DNA of 64,000 bases, from assembly GCF_030269485.1 (NCBI RefSeq), contig NZ_BSTL01000027.1:1-64000 (forward strand). The letters are read 5' to 3'. The notes below the pieces were generated by a model, which worked only from the letters and a program-made list of their open reading frames with translations, did not search any database and was not told the origin of the DNA. Numbering within the stretch: position 1 is the first letter of the stretch; each line of letters opens with the position of its first letter. The position numbers and the translations under genes were made by a program. Source of the stretch: Actinoplanes sp. NBRC 103695 (lineage in GTDB: Bacteria; Actinomycetota; Actinomycetes; Mycobacteriales; Micromonosporaceae). Shown in pieces: positions 49,681 through 57,793 of this stretch.

Positions 49681-50752
49681 AGCTCCCGGTCTGAGTGTCC
49701 GGCTCAAGCTGACCCTCAGCTACGCCGGATTCCTGATGGTCGCGGGCGCCCTGATGCTCGCCGTCGTGTGGGTGTTCCTCCTGCGGTACGTGCCCGACTA
49801 CGAGGTCATGTTCGGCCCGGCCGGGCAGATCCCCAACCGTTCCGACCTGTTGGCGGCGTTCGGCCCCAAGGCGGCCGCCATGCTGGTGTTCCTGCTGGCA
49901 TTCGGGCTGGTGGGCGGGTGGATGCTGGCCGGCCGCATGCTCGCGCCCCTGTCCCGCATCACCGACGCCACCCGCATGGCCGCCGGCGGGTCGCTCTCGC
50001 ACCGGATCCGGCTGGACGGCCCGCAGGACGAGTTCCGTGAGCTCGCCGACAGCTTCGATGCCATGCTCGCCCGGCTCCAGGCACACGTCGACGAACAGCG
50101 GCGCTTCGCGGCCAACGCCTCGCACGAGTTGCGGACCCCGCTGGCCACGACGAAGACCCTCCTCGACGTCGCCCGCGACGACCCGGACAGCCTCACCGGC
50201 GGGCTGGTCGACCGCCTGCACACCGTCAACACCCGGGCGATCGACCTGACCGAGGCCCTGCTCCTGCTCAGCCGCGCCGATCAACGGGCCTTCGCCCGGG
50301 GCCCGGTCGACCTGTCCCTGCTGGCCGAGGAAGCCACCGAGACCCTGCTGCCCTTCGCGGAGAAGCATGGCGTCACCGTCGAGACCGCCACCGACGTGAG
50401 CCGCACCGTCGGCTCCCATGCGCTGCTGTTGCAGCTGACGATGAACCTGGTGCACAACGCGATCGTCCACAACCTGCCCGGACACGGCACCGTGTGGGTC
50501 ACGACCGGCGCTCACCCCGGAGGTGTCCGGCTCGCCGTCGAGAACACCGGCGAGCGACTCAGCCCGTTTCTGACCTCCACGCTGGTCGAACCGTTCCAGC
50601 GCGGCACCGCGCGCATCCGCACCGAACACGCGGGCGTCGGCCTCGGCCTGGCGATCGTCAACAGCATCACCCAGGCCCACGACGGCACCCTCACGCTCAC
50701 CCCGCGCGCCGCCGGCGGGCTCCGCGTGACGGTCGAGCTCCCCAACGGCTAG
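49673..50752 (+). CDS. Sensor histidine kinase
   Basis: A 359-residue kinase. Two membrane helices (about 17-38 and 67-88) flank a short outside loop; a HAMP region (GRMLAPLSRITDATRMAAGG) leads to the dimerisation helix with NASHELRTPLATTK (H151), an N-box MNLVHNAIVHN and the ATP lid GVGLGLAIVNS. It starts inside the response-regulator gene's last codons. The signal is unknown. Confidence 0.93.
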   Translation: MDRAPGLSVRLKLTLSYAGFLMVAGALMLAVVWVFLLRYVPDYEVMFGPAGQIPNRSDLLAAFGPKAAAMLVFLLAFGLVGGWMLAGRMLAPLSRITDATRMAAGGSLSHRIRLDGPQDEFRELADSFDAMLARLQAHVDEQRRFAANASHELRTPLATTKTLLDVARDDPDSLTGGLVDRLHTVNTRAIDLTEALLLLSRADQRAFARGPVDLSLLAEEATETLLPFAEKHGVTVETATDVSRTVGSHALLLQLTMNLVHNAIVHNLPGHGTVWVTTGAHPGGVRLAVENTGERLSPFLTSTLVEPFQRGTARIRTEHAGVGLGLAIVNSITQAHDGTLTLTPRAAGGLRVTVELPNG

Positions 50753-50756
50753 ACCG

Positions 50757-51812
50757 TCACTCCCACATGGTCATGGCGATGCTGATGCCGCGGAGGTCGA
50801 CGGTCGTCGCGGCCATCCGGTTGGTGACGAAGGCGAAGGTGCTGCGCGCACGCATGTCGATGAGCGCGAACGAGCCGCCGTTCCCGCCCCAGGAGAGGAG
50901 GTCCTGGTGGGGCGCGAAGCCGCCGCCCACCGCGAATCCCAGCCCCCATCGGATGGGGAAGCCGAGCACCAGGTCGGTGCCCTCGATCTGCACGTCCAAC
51001 GCCCGCCGGCAGCCCGCCTCGGACATGATCCCGGCGCCGCCGGTGGCCAGGACGGTGTGGGCGACCGCGACGGACCGGGCGTTGCCGTGGCCGTTGCCGG
51101 CCGGAATCTCGGCGCCGCGCCACTCCCGGGTCTGCACGGTCGGCACGTCGATCGGCGGATTGCCGGCCGCGTTGACCTGGATCTCGCTGCCGTCGAAACC
51201 CGCGATCGGGGTCGGCGGCGCGACGAGCTCGGCGACCCGGTGATCCTCGGAGGCAGGCAGCCCGATGTGGAAGTCGGCCCCTAGCGGACCGGCGATCTCC
51301 TCGCGGAACACGGTGCCGAGGGTGCGCCCGGTGATCCGGCGGACGATCTCACCGATCAGATAGCCGTGGGTGACGGCGTGGTAGCCGGAGGCGGTGCCCG
51401 GTTTCCACCACGGCTCCTGCGCGGCCAGCAGGGCGGTGGCCTTCTCCCAGTCGTAAAGGTCGGCCGTGGCCAGCGGCTCGCGCCAGCCGGAAAGTCCGGA
51501 GGAGTGGCTCATCACCTGCGCCACGGTCACGTCCTGCTTGCCGGCCGCGGCGAACGCCGGCCAGTACCGGGCGACCGGCGCGGCGAAGTCGAGCTCGCCG
51601 CGGTCGGCCACGAGCAGCGCGGTCAGGGCGGCCATGGTCTTGGTCGTCGAGTAGACGTTGAGAATCGTGTCCCGCTCCCAGGGCCGGGCGCCCGCCGCGT
51701 CGCAGTTGCCCTGCCACCGGTCGACCACGGTCTCGCCGTCGACGGTCACGCAGACCGCGGCGCCGTCCTGGCCGACCGTCTCCGCAAAAATCTTCTCCAC
51801 CCGCTCACGCAT
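50757..51812 (-). CDS. Beta-lactamase-fold serine hydrolase
   Basis: A 351-residue class C-type serine hydrolase/esterase. S-x-x-K is S55TTK58 in NVYSTTKTM; a Tyr motif GYHAVTHGYLIGEIV follows, and WGGNGGSF is near the C-terminus. There is no signal peptide, which favours an esterase over a cell-wall enzyme or true beta-lactamase. It is convergent with the histidine kinase (4-bp gap) and divergent from the aldo/keto reductase (63 bp). Confidence 0.85.
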   Translation of the reverse strand: MRERVEKIFAETVGQDGAAVCVTVDGETVVDRWQGNCDAAGARPWERDTILNVYSTTKTMAALTALLVADRGELDFAAPVARYWPAFAAAGKQDVTVAQVMSHSSGLSGWREPLATADLYDWEKATALLAAQEPWWKPGTASGYHAVTHGYLIGEIVRRITGRTLGTVFREEIAGPLGADFHIGLPASEDHRVAELVAPPTPIAGFDGSEIQVNAAGNPPIDVPTVQTREWRGAEIPAGNGHGNARSVAVAHTVLATGGAGIMSEAGCRRALDVQIEGTDLVLGFPIRWGLGFAVGGGFAPHQDLLSWGGNGGSFALIDMRARSTFAFVTNRMAATTVDLRGISIAMTMWE

Positions 51813-51875
51813 GGCGACAGACCTAACACGATCGAAAGTGAGGCGGCGACCGAATTTCAGGGCAAGGTGAAGAGC

Positions 51876-52904
51876 ATGACCGTTTACTCCGCCGAGAACA
51901 CGCGCTACGACAGCATGGAATACCGCCACACCGGCCGGAGCGGGCTCAAACTGCCCGCCGTGTCGCTGGGCCTGTGGCACAACTTCGGCGATGACAAGCC
52001 GCTGGAGAACCAGCGGGCGATCCTGCGCCGCGCGTTCGACCTGGGCATCACGCACATCGACCTGGCCAACAACTACGGCCCGCCGTACGGCTCGGCGGAG
52101 CAGAACTTCGGCCGGATCCTGGCCACCGACTTCAAGCCGTACCGGGACGAGCTGGTCATCTCGACGAAGGCCGGCTACGACATGTGGCCCGGCCCGTACG
52201 GCGACCACGGCTCCCGCAAATACCTGACCGCGTCACTGGACCAGTCGCTGCAACGGATGGGCCTGGACTACGTCGACATCTTCTACTCGCACCGCTTCGA
52301 CCCGGAGACTCCGCTGGAGGAGACGATGGGCGCGCTGGACGCGGCGGTCCGGGCGGGCAAGGCGCTGTACGTGGGCATATCGTCGTACTCGCCGGAACGC
52401 ACCGCGGAGGCCGCCGCCATCCTGCGCGACCTCGGCACGCCGCTGCTGATCCACCAGCCGTCGTACTCGATGCTGAACCGCTGGATCGAGGACGGCCTGC
52501 TGGACACACTGGAACGCGAGGGCGCCGGCTGCATCGCGTTCTCCCCGCTGGCCCAGGGCATGCTGACCGACCGCTACCTGAACGGCGTACCCGAGGGCTC
52601 CCGGGCCGGCGCCGACAAGTCGCTCTCCACCGGCCTGCTCAGCGACGAGAACCTGGAGAAGGTCCGGGCGCTGAACGGCATCGCCGAGCGCCGCGGCCAG
52701 AGCCTGGCGCAGCTGGCCATCGCCTGGGCACTGCGCGACACGCGGATGACCTCGACGGTGCTGGGCGCGAGCAGCGTCAAACAGCTCGAGGCGAACGTCG
52801 CGGCACTCAACAACACCGCGTTCACCGACGACGAGCTGGCCGAGATCGACAAGTACGCGACCGAGTCCGGCATCAACCTCTGGGCCCGGTCCAGCGACTC
52901 GTAG
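51876..52904 (+). CDS. Aldo/keto reductase (YghZ-like)
   Basis: A 342-residue NADPH-dependent reductase. Catalytic tetrad residues are visible: Asp in HIDLANNYG, Tyr in the same block, Lys in ISTKAGY, His in FYSHRFD. The G-P-Y-G-D insert (YDMWPGPYGDHGSRKYLTASLDQSL) is typical of the YghZ/L-glyceraldehyde-3-phosphate reductase group. It detoxifies aldehydes in that group; the substrate here is untested. Confidence 0.92.
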   Translation: MTVYSAENTRYDSMEYRHTGRSGLKLPAVSLGLWHNFGDDKPLENQRAILRRAFDLGITHIDLANNYGPPYGSAEQNFGRILATDFKPYRDELVISTKAGYDMWPGPYGDHGSRKYLTASLDQSLQRMGLDYVDIFYSHRFDPETPLEETMGALDAAVRAGKALYVGISSYSPERTAEAAAILRDLGTPLLIHQPSYSMLNRWIEDGLLDTLEREGAGCIAFSPLAQGMLTDRYLNGVPEGSRAGADKSLSTGLLSDENLEKVRALNGIAERRGQSLAQLAIAWALRDTRMTSTVLGASSVKQLEANVAALNNTAFTDDELAEIDKYATESGINLWARSSDS

Positions 52905-52970
52905 GCCGTGATCACCTGGCTTATGGCTACCCGGCGCATCACCCCCCGATCCGGCGGGTAGTCATAGGGC

Positions 52971-53159
52971 ATGTCCACCAACGAAACGCCCAACGCGGGC
53001 TCGGAGACCGACCAGCACATCACCGGCTCCGACGAGACCGGCGACTTCCAGACCGACAAGGCGCCGACCGCCGACACCCCGTCCGGCGGCAGCAGCAACA
53101 TCGGCATCAACAAGACCAAGGCGAACCGCGTCGAGCCCGAGGCGGAGAACGAGCGCTAG
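52971..53159 (+). CDS. Small hydrophilic protein preceded by a GGGTAG box
   Basis: A 62-residue, Thr/Glu/Asp/Asn-rich, probably disordered protein (MSTNETPNAGSETDQH at the start, ending in EAENER). It resembles in style the small acidic protein at 57617. A GGGTAG element at 52956-52961, nine bases before the ATG, looks like a general-stress sigma -10. The stop shares a CTAG with the convergent MazG-like stop. Possibly a stress-linked small protein. Confidence 0.6.
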   Translation: MSTNETPNAGSETDQHITGSDETGDFQTDKAPTADTPSGGSSNIGINKTKANRVEPEAENER

Positions 53160-53503
53160 TCAATCTTGGCGGGTGATCCGAGGGCGGCCTCGATCGTGTA
53201 GCGGCGGCCGGCCTCCGCCAGCTTGTCCTGCGCCGCCGTGACCAGGTCGATGCCGAGAACGTCGGCCAGCCGGACCAGATAGATCGTGACGTCGCCGATC
53301 TCCGCGCGTACCCTCGGCCCCAGGTCCTCGTCCGCCATCACGGTCGCCGACTGCTCCGGGGTGAGCCATTGCAGCTCCGCCAGGAGTTCGCCGACCTCGC
53401 CGGCCAGCGCCATGGCGAGATTTTTCGGCGTGTGGAACTGTTCCCAGTTGCGGTCCCGCGCGAAGGCGCGCACCTGCTCGGTCAGCTCTGCGATCGAGGA
53501 CAT
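53156..53503 (-). CDS. MazG-like nucleotide pyrophosphohydrolase
   Basis: A 115-residue all-alpha NTP pyrophosphohydrolase. KNLAMALAGEVGELLAELQW carries the E-x-x-E part of the metal site and RAEIGDVTIYLVRLAD the E-x-x-D part. Such enzymes remove non-canonical or damaged nucleotides. Divergent from the NYN gene with a 23-bp gap. Confidence 0.9.
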   Translation of the reverse strand: MSSIAELTEQVRAFARDRNWEQFHTPKNLAMALAGEVGELLAELQWLTPEQSATVMADEDLGPRVRAEIGDVTIYLVRLADVLGIDLVTAAQDKLAEAGRRYTIEAALGSPAKID

Positions 53504-53526
53504 CAGAATTCTCCCAGGGAGCGCAT

Positions 53527-54258
53527 TTGACCAACGACAACGCCATCAAGCTGGCGGTACTCATCGACGCGGACAACGCCCAGCCGGGCATTGTCGAGGC
53601 GTTGCTCGCGGAGATCGCCAAGTACGGCACGGCACATGTCAAGCGAGCGTACGGCGACTGGACCGGGCCCAGCCTCAAGGGCTGGAAGGACCAGTTGCTG
53701 GCCCAGTCGATCCAGCCGATGCAGCAGTTCGCGTACACGATGCGGAAGAACTCCACCGACTCGGCGATGATCATCGACGCGATGGATCTGCTGTATTCGG
53801 ACCGGTTCGACGGGTTCTGCATCATCTCCAGCGACAGCGATTTCACCCGGCTCGCGTCGCGGATCCGGGAGTCGGGGCTGATCGTCTACGGCTTCGGCGA
53901 GCGTAAGACGCCCAAGGCGTTCGTCTCGGCCTGCGACAAGTTCATCTACGTCGAGAACCTGCAGGAGCCACTGGAGGAGCCCGAACCGGAACCCGCCAAG
54001 GTCAGCGCCGCCCTGGTGAACAAACTGCGCAACGCGGTCGAGGCAGCCTCGGATGAGGACGGATGGGCCATGCTGTCGCATGTCGGGCAGATCCTCACCA
54101 AGCAGAGTCCCGACTTCGACTCCCGCAACTACGGCTTCGGCAAGCTGAGCGGCCTGGTCACGGCGATCAAGCAGTTCGACCTGGACCGCCGGGACGCCGG
54201 GACCGGCAAGCACGGCGTGATCTACGTGCGTGACCGGCGCCGCCGTACCGAAAAATAG
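53527..54258 (+). CDS. NYN-domain RNase-like protein with OST-HTH domain
   Basis: About 243 residues from TTG 53527, with GGGAGCG upstream. Residues ~8-150 are a NYN/PIN-like nuclease: LAVLIDADNAQP (catalytic Asp pair), DSAMIIDAMDLLYSDRFDGFCIISSDSDFTRLA, and GERKTPKAFVSACDKFIYVE. After an acidic linker, residues ~165-235 look like an OST-HTH/LOTUS domain (GWAMLSHVGQILTKQSPDFDSRNYGFGKLSGLV). Likely an RNA-processing or RNA-decay enzyme. Confidence 0.88.
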   Translation: MTNDNAIKLAVLIDADNAQPGIVEALLAEIAKYGTAHVKRAYGDWTGPSLKGWKDQLLAQSIQPMQQFAYTMRKNSTDSAMIIDAMDLLYSDRFDGFCIISSDSDFTRLASRIRESGLIVYGFGERKTPKAFVSACDKFIYVENLQEPLEEPEPEPAKVSAALVNKLRNAVEAASDEDGWAMLSHVGQILTKQSPDFDSRNYGFGKLSGLVTAIKQFDLDRRDAGTGKHGVIYVRDRRRRTEK

Positions 54259-54271
54259 CTAACGTGGCAGC

Positions 54272-55513
54272 ATGAGCGAGCGAGTCACCAACTGGGCCGG
54301 CAACATCGTCTTCACGGCCGAGCGGGTGCATCGCCCCGCCTCGGTCGACGAGCTCCAGGGGCTGGTCGCGGACGCCGAGCGTGTCCGCGTGCTGGGCAGC
54401 GGCCATTCGTTCAACCGCATCGCGGACACCCCCGGCGACCTGGTTTCCCTGTCCGGCATGCCCCGTTCGGTGGAGATCAGCGAGGACAAGCGCACGGTCC
54501 GGGTGGACGGCGGCATCCGCTACGGCGACCTGGTCGGTCAGCTGCACGAGGCAGGGGTGGCGCTGCACAACACGGCGTCGCTGCCGCACATCTCGGTGGC
54601 CGGCGCGATCACGACGGCCACGCACGGTTCCGGCGAGCGCAATCAGAATCTGGCCGCCTCGGTCGCCGCCATCGAGCTGGTCCGCGCGGACGGTGAGCTG
54701 GTCACGCTGCGCCGGGGCGAGCCCGGCTTCGCCGGCTCGGTGGTCGGCCTGGGCGCGCTGGGCGTGATCACCTCTCTCACGCTCGATCTCGTCCCGGCCT
54801 TCGACATCCGCCAGTACGTGTACGACGATCTGACGCGCGATTCCCTCGGTACGAACCTGGATGCCGTGCTCGGCGCCGGTTACAGCGTCAGCCTGTTCAC
54901 GAACTGGGCGAGCACCACGATCAACCACGCCTGGTTGAAGCGCCTCGACGAGATGCCGGCCGGCCCGTTCTTCGGCGCGACGCCGGCCGGCGGCAAGCGC
55001 GGCCCGATCCCCGGCATGGACCCCACGAACGCCACCGACCAGGGCGGTGTGCCCGGCCCGTGGCACGCCCGGCTGCCGCATTTCAAGCTGGAGTTCACCC
55101 CGAGCTCCGGTGCCGAGTTGCAGTCGGAGTACATGGTGGCCAGGTCCGACGCTCTGGCAGCGATCGACGCCGTGGCTCGCGTACGCGAAAAGATCTCTCC
55201 GGTTTTGCAGGTCAACGAGATCCGCACGGTGGCCGCCGACGACCTGTGGCTGAGCATGAACTACCAGCAGGACAGCCTGGGCCTGCACTTCACGTGGATC
55301 GCCGACACCGAGGCGGTCCTGCCCGCGGTCCGCGCCTTGGAGGAGTCCCTGGCCGGCCTGTCGCCGCGCCCGCACTGGGGCAAGGTCTTCACGATGCCCA
55401 CGGCGACGATCCGCACCCGTTACGACCGTTTCGCCGACTTCACCGAGCTGGCGAAGAGCTACGACCCGACGGGCAAGTTCCGCAACGCCTGGCTGGACGA
55501 GCTGCTCAGCTGA
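54272..55513 (+). CDS. Alditol/xylitol oxidase (AldO-like flavoprotein)
   Basis: A 413-residue FAD oxidase, the length of Streptomyces AldO (418). VRVLGSGHSFNRIADTPGDLVSL carries the His (H45) that binds FAD covalently. GGIRYGDLVGQLHEAGVAL and ISVAGAITTATHGSGERNQNLA complete the FAD-binding domain; a C-terminal ALO-type domain ends YDPTGKFRNAWLDELL. AldO oxidises xylitol, sorbitol and other alditols to aldoses, making hydrogen peroxide. It follows the NYN gene after 13 bp. Confidence 0.92.
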   Translation: MSERVTNWAGNIVFTAERVHRPASVDELQGLVADAERVRVLGSGHSFNRIADTPGDLVSLSGMPRSVEISEDKRTVRVDGGIRYGDLVGQLHEAGVALHNTASLPHISVAGAITTATHGSGERNQNLAASVAAIELVRADGELVTLRRGEPGFAGSVVGLGALGVITSLTLDLVPAFDIRQYVYDDLTRDSLGTNLDAVLGAGYSVSLFTNWASTTINHAWLKRLDEMPAGPFFGATPAGGKRGPIPGMDPTNATDQGGVPGPWHARLPHFKLEFTPSSGAELQSEYMVARSDALAAIDAVARVREKISPVLQVNEIRTVAADDLWLSMNYQQDSLGLHFTWIADTEAVLPAVRALEESLAGLSPRPHWGKVFTMPTATIRTRYDRFADFTELAKSYDPTGKFRNAWLDELLS

Positions 55514-55557
55514 GTTCGCCCAGGCAGCGGGTGGGCACGGCGATCCATCCTTCGGTA

Positions 55558-55581
55558 CGCGCGGCGGCACGCTGCCGCGCG
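55558..55581 (+). terminator. GC-rich hairpin after the alditol oxidase gene
   Basis: CGCGCGGC (55558-55565) pairs with GCCGCGCG (55574-55581). Just beyond the oxidase stop it may terminate transcription. A 39-codon leftward frame across this gap (starting MATPGQGTYGPV) is possible but has no ribosome site. The remainder of the 227-bp gap holds the chitinase promoter region. Confidence 0.4.
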
Positions 55582-55740
55582 TCCGGAGCGACCGGACCGT
55601 AAGTGCCCTGTCCCGGTGTAGCCATTGCTGCAACAGGCAGCGACTTGAGGCGGACTTAAGAAAACTGGCAAGGCTTGTTAAGCCGCACGAGCACACGATC
55701 AGAGCCGTTCGGAAAGGCCCCCTGATCGGAGAGTTGTCAC

Positions 55741-57135
55741 ATGGGACGCAAGCGACTGCGGCTGGCCATCTATGCGGGAGCGGCGGTGTTGGCCGCTGGT
55801 GGTGGCGCCATCGCCGCAGTTGCCGGGACCAACGACGGTGGGACGCTGACCGCGACCTTCAGCAAGGACTCCGACTGGGGCACCGGCTACCAGGCGAAAT
55901 TCACGATCAAGAACGCCGGGAGTACGGCGGTCAGCGGCTGGGAGCTGGACTTCGGGCTGCCCGCTTCGGCCAAGCTCGGCAGTTTCTGGGACGCGTCGGT
56001 GAAGGCGGAGGGTGGCGTCGCCAAGGCCGAGGACCGCGGGTACAACGCGAGCATCCCGGCCGGCGGCAGCACCGAGTTCGGGTTCATCGTGGCCGGCAGC
56101 GGCGACCCGACGAGCTGCACCGTCAACGGCGCCGACTGCTCCAGTGGCGGCGGAACGACACCGCCTCCCGCGGAGGACCCGACGACCCCGCCGGCCGAGG
56201 AGCCGACGCCGCCGGCCGACGACCCGACCACGCCGCCGGCCACCCCGGCCGGTGGGGACGTGCTCGTCGCCCCGTACGTCGACATGGGTCTGCTCTCGAA
56301 CGGCTCCGCGACCCTGGCGCAGCTGGCCGACAGCGGCAACGTGAACTCGTTCTCGCTGGCCTTCGTCACCGGGGCCGGCTGCAAGGCCAGCTGGTTCGGG
56401 GCGTTCGACCCGCGGCAGAAGCAGTTCGCCGACCAGATCGACGGGATCCGGGCGGCCGGCGGCGACGTCAAGGTCTCGTTCGGCGGCGCCACGGGCGTCG
56501 AGCTGGCGCAGGCGTGCACCGACGTCAAGGCGCTGCAGGCCGAGTACCAGGCAGTCGTCTCGGCGTACAACCTGAAGTACATCGACCTGGACATCGAGGG
56601 TGCCGCGTCCGCCGACGCCGCCTCGATCGCGCGCCGCTCGACCGCTCTGGCCGCGCTGCAGAAGGCCAACCCGGGCCTGAAGATCTCGCTGACCCTGCCG
56701 GTGCTCCCGGAGGGCCTGACCGGCGACGGCCTGAACGTCGTCCGCTCCGCTAAGGACGCCGGCGTCGACGTCGACCTGGTCAACATCATGGCGATGGACT
56801 ACGGGCGGGCCGGCCAGGACTACGGCAACCTCGCCATCCAGGCGGTCCGGTCGACAAAAGACCAGATCAAGCAGGTGTACGGCAACAGCGACGCGGCCGC
56901 CTTCCAGATGGTGGGTGTCACCCCGATGCTCGGCCAGAACGACGACAACGGCCGGTTCGCTCAGGACGACGCGCGTGACCTGATCGCCTTCGCGAACCAG
57001 AACCACGTCGGCATGGTGTCGTTCTGGGAGGTCAACCGCGACAAGAACGCCTGCACCGGCGCCCTGTTCCAGTGCACGAACGTGGCCCAGTCCCCGTTCG
57101 AGTTCAGCAAGATCTTCGCCGGCTTCACCGGCTGA
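55741..57135 (+). CDS. Secreted GH18 chitinase with CBM2-like domain
   Basis: A 464-residue exported chitinase. A signal-anchor region (LRLAIYAGAAVLAAGGGAIAAVAG) is followed by a CBM2-like binding domain (residues ~33-130: SDWGTGYQAKFTIKNAG, SGWELDFGLP). A Thr/Pro/Glu-rich linker (about 138-175) leads to a GH18 barrel with the catalytic D-x-D-x-E (D282, D284, E286) in YIDLDIEGA and VNIMAMDYG. It hydrolyses chitin to oligosaccharides outside the cell. GGAGAG is the ribosome site. Confidence 0.93.
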   Translation: MGRKRLRLAIYAGAAVLAAGGGAIAAVAGTNDGGTLTATFSKDSDWGTGYQAKFTIKNAGSTAVSGWELDFGLPASAKLGSFWDASVKAEGGVAKAEDRGYNASIPAGGSTEFGFIVAGSGDPTSCTVNGADCSSGGGTTPPPAEDPTTPPAEEPTPPADDPTTPPATPAGGDVLVAPYVDMGLLSNGSATLAQLADSGNVNSFSLAFVTGAGCKASWFGAFDPRQKQFADQIDGIRAAGGDVKVSFGGATGVELAQACTDVKALQAEYQAVVSAYNLKYIDLDIEGAASADAASIARRSTALAALQKANPGLKISLTLPVLPEGLTGDGLNVVRSAKDAGVDVDLVNIMAMDYGRAGQDYGNLAIQAVRSTKDQIKQVYGNSDAAAFQMVGVTPMLGQNDDNGRFAQDDARDLIAFANQNHVGMVSFWEVNRDKNACTGALFQCTNVAQSPFEFSKIFAGFTG

Positions 57136-57156
57136 CCCGGACTGCTCGAGGGAAAA

Positions 57157-57181
57157 GCCCGGAGTGCTACTTGCTCCGGGC
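57157..57181. terminator. Bidirectional terminator between chitinase and chaB-like genes
   Basis: GCCCGGAG (57157-57164) pairs with CTCCGGGC (57174-57181), followed by CTTTCTC on the + strand. It spans the stop of the convergent ChaB-like gene. Confidence 0.75.
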
Positions 57182-57565
57182 CTTTCTCGTGCTGCGCTCG
57201 TTCGCCTTCTGAAGGGCGTCGACCAGCTCGGCCTTGGTCATCCGGGAACGGCCGCTGATGTCGAGTCGTTTGGCCAGCTCCATGAGGTGCTTCTTGCTCG
57301 CGTTGGCGTCCACGCCTTCGGCCGTCTTGGCCTTGCTGTCCCGGCCACCGGCGGCCTTGGCGTCGCTCGGGCCCTTCTTGGCCTTCGGCTCCCAGTGGTC
57401 GCCGACCTTCTCGAAGGAGTGCTTGACCGAGGAGAACGCCGTGCGATGCGCGCGTTCGCCGTCGCCGTACTGCTCGACCGCGGAGTCGAGCGTCTCGGCG
57501 TACGTGTCCTGGGCCTTCTCGGGCGACCGCTTCAGGGTGCTGGGCATGTCCTTACGTGCAGGCAT
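57167..57565 (-). CDS. ChaB-family protein with Rho N-terminal-like domain
   Basis: About 132 residues from ATG 57565. The N-terminal ~60 residues match ChaB (MPSTLKRSPEKAQDTYAETLDSAVEQYGDGERAHRTAFSSVK). After a Lys/Ala linker, the last ~45 residues look like a Rho-N/SAP-type helical motif (LAKRLDISGRSRMTKAELVDALQKAN). Common in actinobacteria near stress genes; the function is unclear. It is divergent from a small acidic gene with a stress-type promoter element between. Confidence 0.82.
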   Translation of the reverse strand: MPARKDMPSTLKRSPEKAQDTYAETLDSAVEQYGDGERAHRTAFSSVKHSFEKVGDHWEPKAKKGPSDAKAAGGRDSKAKTAEGVDANASKKHLMELAKRLDISGRSRMTKAELVDALQKANERSTRKARSK

Positions 57566-57580
57566 GTCCCTCGATTGCCC

Positions 57581-57605
57581 GTTACTCCGGCCGTCAAACG
57601 GGTAG
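57581..57605 (+). promoter_or_regulatory. Stress-sigma type promoter (GTTA-N15-GGGTAG)
   Basis: GTTA at 57581-57584 and GGGTAG at 57600-57605 with a 15-base spacer match the SigB/SigF promoter pattern of actinobacteria. The ATG of the small acidic gene is 11 bases downstream. Confidence 0.55.
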
Positions 57606-57616
57606 CCGGGGTAACC

Positions 57617-57772
57617 ATGAGCGATAACAGGGAACCCATCGGCGATCCCGACGACGATGGCGGCGACTTCGCCGAGGAGCACGAGCAGACCGAGGTCACC
57701 CCGTCCGACGAGGGCGAGCCGGAGAGCCCCGATCGCTACTCGGGGGGCCTGGACGACGACGGCCCGGTGTAG
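57617..57772 (+). CDS. Small acidic hypothetical protein
   Basis: A 51-residue, Asp/Glu/Gly-rich protein (MSDNREPIGDPDDDGGDF to GGLDDDGPV), likely disordered. It sits behind a stress-type promoter and, like the small gene at 52971, is close to a GGGTAG box with no strong ribosome site. It ends 21 bp before the convergent AI-2E family gene. Confidence 0.6.
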   Translation: MSDNREPIGDPDDDGGDFAEEHEQTEVTPSDEGEPESPDRYSGGLDDDGPV

Positions 57773-57793
57773 GTTCGGCGAACTCCCTGTCGA

